In this document: positions 30,473 through 36,659 of the stretch, piece by piece
Layout: every line of letters begins with the position of its first letter
Position numbering within the stretch: position 1 is the stretch's first letter
Assembly: GCA_001002765.1 (NCBI GenBank)
Contig: LCMS01000011.1
Location: forward strand, 1-36,659
Source of the DNA: Candidatus Uhrbacteria bacterium GW2011_GWE2_46_68
GTDB lineage: Bacteria > Patescibacteriota > Patescibacteriia > UBA9934 > GWF2-40-263
Reading direction: 5' to 3'
Length of the DNA: 36,659 nucleotides
Translations under genes and position numbers: made by a program
Notes under the pieces: generated by a model
Databases searched by the model: none
Told to the model about the DNA's origin: nothing
Seen by the model: only the letters and a program-made list of their open reading frames with translations

Positions 30473-32884
30473 ATGTACCATCATCAAGAAATCGAAACAA
30501 AGTGGCAAAAACGCTGGGAGGAGGCTGGACTTTTTCATGCAAAAGATCAAAGCGATTTGCCAAAGTTTTATGCGCTTATCGAGTTTCCTTATCCTTCCGG
30601 CGCCGGGCTGCATATCGGTCATCCACGCAGTTACACAGCCTTGGATGTTATTGCGCGCAAACGTCGCATGGAGGGATACAATGTTCTTTACCCTATCGGT
30701 TGGGACGCATTTGGACTTCCCACGGAAAATTATGCGATTAAAAATAAACGCAAACCCCAAGACGTGACGACCGAAAATATCGCCACATTCAAACATCAGT
30801 TGCAAATGTTGGGATTGAGTTTTGATTGGTCGCGGGAAATCAACACGACAGATCCCGCTTATTATAAATGGACACAGTGGATGTTTTTACAGTTTTACAA
30901 AGCCGGATTGGCCTATAAAGCAAAAATGGCGATCAATTGGTGTCCTGCGTGTAAAATCGGTTTGGCCAATGAGGAAGTGGTGAATGGATGTTGTGAGCGT
31001 TGTGGTGGAAAAGTGGAGAAGCGTGAGAAAGAACAGTGGATGATCGCGATCACAAAATATGCCGATCGTTTGCTTGCGGATTTGGAAAACGTGAATTATT
31101 TACCCAAGATTAAAAAACAACAGGAGCATTGGATTGGGCGCAGTGAAGGAGCGGAAGTCATGTTTCAAGTGGATGGACGCGAGGAAAAAATTACCGTGTT
31201 TACGACACGCCCCGACACACTCTTTGGTGCCACCTATGTGGTGTTGGCACCCGAACACCCGCTTGTATCAACGATTGTTTCTGAAAGTCAAAAGGCTGTG
31301 GTCACAAAATATGTTGCCCTGGCAAAACAAAAGAGCGATCTCGATCGCGCAGATGAAGAAAAAGAAAAAACCGGTGTAGAGACTGGCGTCTTCGCAATCA
31401 ATCCCGTGAATAATGAAAAGATCCCGATTTGGATTGCCGATTATGTGATGATGGGCTATGGCACCGGAGCCATTATGGCAGTACCCGCTCATGATGATCG
31501 TGATTTTGCGTTTGCAAAGAAATATGAACTTCCGATCATTGAAGTGGTGCGATCAGAATTGAACACGCAAGCATGTTGGTGTGGTGATGGTGTGGTTATG
31601 AACTCCGGTTTTCTTGACGGTTTTTCAACAGCAAAAGCAAAAGAGAAGATCACGACGTGGCTTACAAACAAACAGCTTGGCAAGTCTTCGGTGCAATATA
31701 AACTCCGCGACTGGGTATTTTCTCGCCAGCGTTATTGGGGTGAACCGATCCCTCTTGTCCATTGTGAGAAATGCGGTTGGGTTCCGATTCCCGAACAAGA
31801 ACTCCCCCTCATTCTTCCTGACGTGGAAAAGTATGAGCCGACCGATACGGGTGAGTCTCCACTGGCGAGCATGGAAGATTGGGTGAATACCATTTGTCCC
31901 ACTTGTGGGGCTTCTGCCAAACGTGAGACAGACACCATGCCAAACTGGGCCGGATCAAGTTGGTACTTTTTACGTTACATCGATCCTCATAATGATCAGG
32001 CGTTTGCCGATTTTGCCAAACTCAAGTATTGGATGCCCGTGGATCTTTACAATGGCGGCATGGAACATACGAACCTCCATCTTCTTTACTCTCGATTTTG
32101 GAATAAGTTTTTATGCGATCAAGGACATGTACCCGTGAGCGAACCTTATCTGCGTCGTTATAGCCATGGGCTTATCATGGCGGAGGATGGACACAAAATG
32201 AGCAAGTCCAAGGGCAATGTGGTGAACCCAGACGAGATCGTTGTCGAATATGGGGCCGATGCCTTGCGCATGTACATTTTGTTTATGGGGCCGTTTGAAG
32301 AACCTGTGCCATGGAGTAAAAATGGACTCGTAGGTGTGCGGCGATTTTTGGAAAAAGCGGATCGGTATGTTCAAGATTGGATAGAGCATCCGGAGGCACG
32401 GCAAGATTTAGGAAAGATTGTGGAGCCTTATCTCAAACGTGTGAATGAAGATATCGAAGGTTTTCATTTCAACACCGCGGTCGCCACGTTTATGGAACTC
32501 ATGAATCGTCTTTTAGAAAAAGACAGCAAAGGAAAGATGATGTTTGTAGGCGAGAAGCAGCTTCAAAAAATTCTCTGTATGTTGTGTCCTTTTGCTCCGC
32601 ATCTTGCCAATGAACTTTGGGAGCGTTTGGGAGAGAAAGGATTTGTGGAAGAACAAACATGGCCGACGATTGAGGAAGCTTTACTTGTGCAGGATACAAT
32701 CGAGATGGCCGTACAAGTGAATGGAAAAGTGCGCGCGACTATTCGACTTTCTCCGAATGCGATAGAAGAAGAAGCAATGGTCGCGGCGTTTACCGAGGGA
32801 AACGTTCAAAAATATCTGGAAGGAAAAGAGGTGCGTAAAGTGATTTATATTCAAGGAAAGATTCTCAATATTGTGGTGGGGTAA
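30473..32884 (+). CDS. leuS: leucyl-tRNA synthetase
   Basis: I use the ATG at 30473 (MYHHQEIETKWQKRWEE), where LeuRS proteins start; the frame extends 22 codons upstream across the promoter. 803 residues. It charges tRNA-Leu. Class I motifs: the HIGH box HIGHPRSYT (about residue 49) and MSKSKGNV near residue 570. The CP1 editing domain is present, with TTRPDTLFGATY and the GYGTGAIMAVPAHDDRD segment holding the editing-site Asp, so mischarged tRNA can be cleared. Two CxxC zinc-type pairs are seen (CPAC..CERC). The C-terminal domain ends with KVRATIRL and KVIYIQGKILNIVV. ugd, comEC and an MBL gene follow at short distance. Confidence 0.98.
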   Translation: MYHHQEIETKWQKRWEEAGLFHAKDQSDLPKFYALIEFPYPSGAGLHIGHPRSYTALDVIARKRRMEGYNVLYPIGWDAFGLPTENYAIKNKRKPQDVTTENIATFKHQLQMLGLSFDWSREINTTDPAYYKWTQWMFLQFYKAGLAYKAKMAINWCPACKIGLANEEVVNGCCERCGGKVEKREKEQWMIAITKYADRLLADLENVNYLPKIKKQQEHWIGRSEGAEVMFQVDGREEKITVFTTRPDTLFGATYVVLAPEHPLVSTIVSESQKAVVTKYVALAKQKSDLDRADEEKEKTGVETGVFAINPVNNEKIPIWIADYVMMGYGTGAIMAVPAHDDRDFAFAKKYELPIIEVVRSELNTQACWCGDGVVMNSGFLDGFSTAKAKEKITTWLTNKQLGKSSVQYKLRDWVFSRQRYWGEPIPLVHCEKCGWVPIPEQELPLILPDVEKYEPTDTGESPLASMEDWVNTICPTCGASAKRETDTMPNWAGSSWYFLRYIDPHNDQAFADFAKLKYWMPVDLYNGGMEHTNLHLLYSRFWNKFLCDQGHVPVSEPYLRRYSHGLIMAEDGHKMSKSKGNVVNPDEIVVEYGADALRMYILFMGPFEEPVPWSKNGLVGVRRFLEKADRYVQDWIEHPEARQDLGKIVEPYLKRVNEDIEGFHFNTAVATFMELMNRLLEKDSKGKMMFVGEKQLQKILCMLCPFAPHLANELWERLGEKGFVEEQTWPTIEEALLVQDTIEMAVQVNGKVRATIRLSPNAIEEEAMVAAFTEGNVQKYLEGKEVRKVIYIQGKILNIVVG

Positions 32885-32914
32885 GAATGTTCAAAGGAGG
32901 GTAATGTAAGGCAT

Positions 32915-34231
32915 ATGAAAATTATCATGATTGGTACAGGCTATGTGGGACTGACAACCGGACTTGCCTATGCCAAACTCGGCCATCATGTGGCCTGTGT
33001 GGATCAAGATGCGAGCAAAATCGCGCGTTTGGATTTGGGAGAAACACCGTTTTATGAACCAGGACTTCCCGAGCTTTTGGAAGATATGCAAACGCAGGGG
33101 AGGGTCATGTTTACCACAGACTTGAGCGCGGTTATTGGAGGGGCTGAAGTTGTGATGATCGCGGTGGGAACTCCCTCGACCTCCACGGGCGAGGCAGATC
33201 TTTCCGCGGTGTATCAGGCAGCCGGACAGATTGGAAACCTTTTGGACCATGAAGCCGTGATCGTTGTAAAGAGCACCGTTCCGGTGGGAACTAATCGCCA
33301 TGTACTTACGATCATAAAAGAAGCATTGAAAAAAGTCGGACGCACTGATCTTGCAGATTTGATCACGATCGCTTCTGTACCGGAATTTTTACGTGAGGGA
33401 AGCGCGATTGCCGATTTCCTTTCTCCGGATCGTATTGTCATCGGATCAGAAGATGACACAGCGCGTACCACGGTTGATCGTCTTCATATGGGTATCAATG
33501 CCCCACGCGTGTTCACCACACTTGAGAGCGCAGAGCTTATCAAATACGCAGCCAATGCGTTTTTGGCAACCAAAATTTCTTTTATCAATGAGATGGCTCA
33601 ACTGGCCGAGCGCACCGGGGCAAACGTCGTAGAGATTGCGCGCGGGATCGGACTCGATCGTCGCATTGGTCCGCATTTTCTTCAGGCAGGAATCGGTTAT
33701 GGGGGCTCTTGTTTTCCTAAGGATGTTTCCGCCTTATACCAACTCTCCGGCACCAAAGGATATCATTTCAAACTTTTATCTTCAGTGATCGAAGTGAATA
33801 ATCGTCAACGAGATCTTTTTTTTGGAAAATTGGAATCTGTGATGGGAGATTTACGTGGAAGAAAAATCGCCGTGTGGGGACTTGCGTTTAAAAATAATAC
33901 CGATGATGTGCGTGCATCCGCGGCCATTGATATGATCGAGCGCCTGATCGGGAAAGGAGTCGAAGTCGTAGCCTATGATCCGCAAGCCATGGAAAGCGCA
34001 CGCAAGGTTTTGCCTCCTATCGTGCAATATGCGCCAACGGCTCTAGATGCTGCACAAGGAGCTGAGGCAATTTTGGTTTTGACCGAGTGGCCTATTTTTC
34101 GTCAGGTGAGTTTTTCCACCTTGCTTGATGGTATGATTGAGCCGAGAATTTTTGATGGACGCAATCTTTTTACCGATCTTCATTTGGCGCAAAAAGGATT
34201 TGAGTATTATGGCATAGGGATAGGGAAGTAG
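32915..34231 (+). CDS. UDP-glucose 6-dehydrogenase family protein
   Basis: 438 residues. The family oxidises UDP-glucose (or a related UDP/GDP sugar) twice with NAD+ to the uronic acid for cell-surface polymers. N-terminal Rossmann motif MIGTGYVGLTTGLAYAKLGH; EVVMIAVGTPS; VVKSTVPVGT; SVPEFLREGSAIADFLSPDRIVIG; KYAANAFLATKISFINE; the catalytic Cys in GIGYGGSCFPKD (about residue 270); C-terminal domain with KIAVWGLAFKNNTDDVRASAAIDMI. Everything needed is present. The exact sugar cannot be told, so I give no symbol, although ugd is the most likely. GGAGGG lies 14 bases and GTAAGG four bases before the ATG. It is 30 bases after leuS and 5 before comEC. Confidence 0.93.
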   Translation: MKIIMIGTGYVGLTTGLAYAKLGHHVACVDQDASKIARLDLGETPFYEPGLPELLEDMQTQGRVMFTTDLSAVIGGAEVVMIAVGTPSTSTGEADLSAVYQAAGQIGNLLDHEAVIVVKSTVPVGTNRHVLTIIKEALKKVGRTDLADLITIASVPEFLREGSAIADFLSPDRIVIGSEDDTARTTVDRLHMGINAPRVFTTLESAELIKYAANAFLATKISFINEMAQLAERTGANVVEIARGIGLDRRIGPHFLQAGIGYGGSCFPKDVSALYQLSGTKGYHFKLLSSVIEVNNRQRDLFFGKLESVMGDLRGRKIAVWGLAFKNNTDDVRASAAIDMIERLIGKGVEVVAYDPQAMESARKVLPPIVQYAPTALDAAQGAEAILVLTEWPIFRQVSFSTLLDGMIEPRIFDGRNLFTDLHLAQKGFEYYGIGIGK

Positions 34232-34236
34232 GGGAT

Positions 34237-35745
34237 ATGAGGAGGGTGTCTTGGCGCCAAGGTCACAGGGCGCTGCAGCAACTCGTCGATTCTCCTTCTC
34301 GATCCTTTTTTGTTTTGGCAAGTGTGTGGTGTGCGGGAATTGCTTTGGCTCCTTTCATCGTATGGACTCCACCGTTTTGGTTTTTTCTTTTTGTACTCAC
34401 CGGGTTTGGTATAGGGGTCATGGTTTCACATCGCCTTTTGCGTTTTTTCGTGCTGACGATTTTTTTATTTTGTGCCGGATGGTTTTGGCATGGACAATCT
34501 CTTCTTCCCGTCTCTGTGGAGACCGTGGCCGATCGTGCAGGAGAAACAATCAGTGTGGAAGGAGTTGTGGACGCCCAGGTGGATCGTCGTGTGGGGAAAC
34601 AACGCACAACAATCCACAATTTTCGACTGGCAAATCAGGAAAGTGAAGGCCGTTTGCTCGTTTCCTTTCCTTTATACCCCGAAGTTTCTTTTGGCGATCA
34701 TCTCGTTTTTGTCTGTACGATTCAAAAACCAAAACCGTTTGGTGGGTTTGCATACGATCGTTATCTCGAAAGCCAAGGGATACAAGCTCTCTGTGATGAC
34801 CCTAAGTATTTGATTATAGAATCTTCCTCTGACCGCGGTTTTCGTTCTTTTCTTTTTGATTTGAAAGATTTTTTAAGTGATCGCTTGGTAAAACTTTGGC
34901 CCGCGCCTCATGCGTCTTTTTTGGAAGGATTGATGTTTGGAGGAAGCTCAGCGCTTCCCAATAGTTTGCGTGATGATTTTTCCGCTTCCGGGCTTGCGCA
35001 TATTCTTGCCGCTTCCGGATTCAACGTATCTTTATTTACTTCGGTTCTTTTATCTTGGCTTTTACAAACTTCACTTCCACGCAAGCGATCGCTCCTGTGT
35101 GTCAGCTTGTTTCTTATTGCTTATGTCGTGATGGCCGGAGCTACGGCTGCGGTGGTGCGCGCTGCGCTTATGGCCAGTCTTTTGCTTTGGGGAGCATGGG
35201 TGAGACGCAGGGCATTTTTTCCGAATATGGTGATAGGAGCACTCGCTCTTATGTTGTTATGGAATCCACTTTGGCTTTGGGCTGATGTGGGATTCCAACT
35301 TTCCTTTGTCGCCATGATCGCATTGCTTGTTTTAGCACCAAGATGGAAAGAATATTTTGCGTTTATTCCCGATCGTTTTGGGATTCGCACCGCTTTTGTT
35401 TCCAGTCTTGCCGCGACATTTTTAACGGCTCCCATTTTGCTTTGGCATTTTGGATCCTTATCTTTGATCGCTCCGATCGCTAATCTTTTTGTGCTTCCTT
35501 TTATTCCTCTTTTGATCGCCTGCGCTCTCATTGCTCTTGCATTCGGCATTTTTTCCATTCCACTGGGAATGATTTTTGCACTTCCTTCTTGGGGATTTTC
35601 CCAAACAATACTTCATGTCATTGTGTGGTTTGGATCCCTTCCCACCTTGGTGTTGCCTTTGGGATTAGTGAAATCAAGCGCTCTGATTCTTTGTGGGTTT
35701 TGGATTTTTTTGATGATTCGTTTTTGGCGTAGAGAAAATATATGA
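34237..35745 (+). CDS. comEC: ComEC/Rec2-family DNA-uptake channel, membrane part
   Basis: 502 residues. ComEC passes single-stranded DNA across the inner membrane during transformation. The layout matches the N-terminal two thirds: three membrane helices near the start, an extracytoplasmic OB-like domain (about 90-190) with GETISVEGVVDAQV and FGGFAYDRYLESQGI, then the competence domain with LFGGSSALP-like FLEGLMFGGSSALPNSLRDDF and the conserved GLAHILAASGFNVSLF (about residue 250), then about eight more helices with GATAAVVRAALMA and FQLSFVAMIALL. The C-terminal MBL domain is missing; a separate gene overlapping by four bases (ATGA) carries it. Six-base gap after ugd. Confidence 0.92.
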   Translation: MRRVSWRQGHRALQQLVDSPSRSFFVLASVWCAGIALAPFIVWTPPFWFFLFVLTGFGIGVMVSHRLLRFFVLTIFLFCAGWFWHGQSLLPVSVETVADRAGETISVEGVVDAQVDRRVGKQRTTIHNFRLANQESEGRLLVSFPLYPEVSFGDHLVFVCTIQKPKPFGGFAYDRYLESQGIQALCDDPKYLIIESSSDRGFRSFLFDLKDFLSDRLVKLWPAPHASFLEGLMFGGSSALPNSLRDDFSASGLAHILAASGFNVSLFTSVLLSWLLQTSLPRKRSLLCVSLFLIAYVVMAGATAAVVRAALMASLLLWGAWVRRRAFFPNMVIGALALMLLWNPLWLWADVGFQLSFVAMIALLVLAPRWKEYFAFIPDRFGIRTAFVSSLAATFLTAPILLWHFGSLSLIAPIANLFVLPFIPLLIACALIALAFGIFSIPLGMIFALPSWGFSQTILHVIVWFGSLPTLVLPLGLVKSSALILCGFWIFLMIRFWRRENI

Positions 35746-36602
35746 AGGTGCGCACATCCCGAGGCCAACAAAAGAAACGGTTGCATCATCACACATTTTT
35801 TCAACAGATTGTTTTTTTCTGCGCGATGATTTTGTTAGGCGGGTGGTTATTTTGGAACGGAGCCTCTCTATCCGAAGCCTCTTTGCAGGTTTGGTTTTTT
35901 GATGTGGGGCAAGGAGACGCCGTGCTTATCAAGACACCTCATGGCCATCAAGTGCTTGTCGATGGGGGACCGGATCAAACCATTCTTTCCAAGTTGGGAA
36001 GCGTATTGCTTCCATGGGATCGGACGATTGATGTCGTGATCGCGACACACAACGATGCTGATCATGTGACCGGGCTTCGGACATTGGCTCATGCGTATGC
36101 AGTTGAACAAGTGATGGCGGCCGAGGATATGGATTGGGAGGTGGGGGAGACCTTGCTACAACAAGGGGATAGGTTTGTGTTTGATGAAGTCGTCTTTGAA
36201 GTTTTGTGGCCTACACAAGAGGCGTTTGATGATCGCTCTATTTCTGACAACGAGCAATCTCTTGTTTTGCTCGTGACTTATGAGGAGACGACGATTTTGT
36301 TGACGGGAGATTTGGAGTCCGCGCAAGAGGCACAACAAGAATGGCCGGATGTGGATGTGCTTAAGGTCGCCCATCACGGGAGCGCTTCTTCTTCCTCTTT
36401 GGATTTTCTTTTTGACGTACGGGCAGAGACGGCAGTGATTTCTTGCGGAAAGGGTAATCCGTACGGGCATCCGCATCCGGTCGTTCTTGATCGTTTGGAA
36501 CAAGCGGAAACTCGCGTCTTGCGAACAGATCAGGATGGAGACGTTTTGTTATTGGCAGATGGAGGAGAACCTGAAGTTTTTTTCTCCCCTTTGCCGTTTT
36601 AG
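35742..36602 (+). CDS. ComEC metallo-beta-lactamase part as a separate protein
   Basis: 286 residues. One hydrophobic segment at about 20-38 (QIVFFCAMILLGGWLFW) anchors it in the membrane. The rest is the MBL domain found at the C-terminus of ComEC: VWFFDVGQGDAVLIKTP (50-66), ATHNDADHVTG with His103, Asp105, Asp107 and His108 as metal-ligand positions, NEQSLVLLV, ILLTGDLES, VLKVAHHGSASSSS and AVISCGKGNPYGHPHP. In ComEC this domain is thought to degrade the non-entering DNA strand, which fits a role on the outer face of the membrane. The overlap with comEC (ATGA) implies coupled translation and a 1:1 complex. All metal motifs are intact. Confidence 0.9.
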   Translation: MKVRTSRGQQKKRLHHHTFFQQIVFFCAMILLGGWLFWNGASLSEASLQVWFFDVGQGDAVLIKTPHGHQVLVDGGPDQTILSKLGSVLLPWDRTIDVVIATHNDADHVTGLRTLAHAYAVEQVMAAEDMDWEVGETLLQQGDRFVFDEVVFEVLWPTQEAFDDRSISDNEQSLVLLVTYEETTILLTGDLESAQEAQQEWPDVDVLKVAHHGSASSSSLDFLFDVRAETAVISCGKGNPYGHPHPVVLDRLEQAETRVLRTDQDGDVLLLADGGEPEVFFSPLPF

Positions 36603-36627
36603 CATGGCTTATCCATTGTTTTTACCT

Positions 36628-36659
36628 TACAATAAGGACAACTATGTTTCCTTTTTCTC
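36628..36659 (+). other. possible promoter -10 and start of the next gene, cut by the window end
   Basis: TACAAT at 36628-36633, then AAGGAC, then ATG at 36644 that stays open for the remaining 16 bases (MFPFS). TGGCTT 17 bases before the -10 is a poor -35. Too short to identify. Confidence 0.4.

Overview
This window looks like chromosomal core DNA of a small-genome bacterium, most likely a Candidate Phyla Radiation (Patescibacteria) member. I infer this from a short prolyl-tRNA synthetase without the usual editing insertion, a ComEC split into two genes, a bL32 with an unusual N-terminus, housekeeping genes that mostly lack Shine-Dalgarno sequences, and several uncharacterised proteins. The genetic code is standard (TGA acts as stop). 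No rRNA, CRISPR array or origin was seen.

Layout. 1-512: C-terminal part of an uncharacterised protein with a paralogue near 27.5 kb. 627-4184: operon of a metallo-beta-lactamase-fold protein, a one-TM protein and gyrA. 4250-5531 (minus): asparagine-synthetase-like ATP pyrophosphatase followed by two small genes, one Cys/His-rich. 5671-11810 (minus): five unusual genes: a secreted beta-rich protein, a divergent adenylosuccinate-synthetase-like protein translationally coupled to a degenerate pyruvate-kinase-like protein, a VWA protein and a double AAA ATPase. Most have their own terminator and good Shine-Dalgarno sites, unlike their neighbours. 11962-13503: rpmF, nusB, rnc. 13554-14531 (minus): uncharacterised gene. 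14660-14882: divergent tRNA-Lys(CUU) and tRNA-Arg(UCG) with interlocked promoters. 14986-17782: proS, a structured intergenic region and an MFS transporter. 17855-20729 (minus): HU, rny, truB. 20869-24242: infB, trxA, trxB. 24285-26515 (minus): two adjacent HExxH metalloprotease-like genes. 26629-27847: frameshifted paralogue of the first gene. 27904-29127: glutamate dehydrogenase. 29194-29398: MITE/REP-like element with 28-bp inverted termini. 29481-30380: PP2C-type phosphatase. 30473-36602: leuS, ugd, comEC membrane part and comEC metallo-beta-lactamase part in one run.

How the genes work together. Most plus-strand genes serve information processing: DNA topology, translation, rRNA maturation and antitermination. 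RNase Y and HU add RNA turnover and nucleoid structure, TrxA/TrxB form a complete thiol-reduction pair, and the ComEC halves point to DNA uptake. The 5.7-11.8 kb cluster is the best candidate for an undescribed system: two enzyme homologues of central metabolism whose key loops have changed sit beside an AAA/VWA pair, an arrangement that recalls MoxR/VWA chaperone modules. The function is unknown.

Promoters are recognisable across the window as a TTGnnn -35, a 17-bp spacer and a -10 that usually starts TA and is often preceded by GC. Positions were read by eye; similarity calls rest on remembered family motifs, not on database searches.
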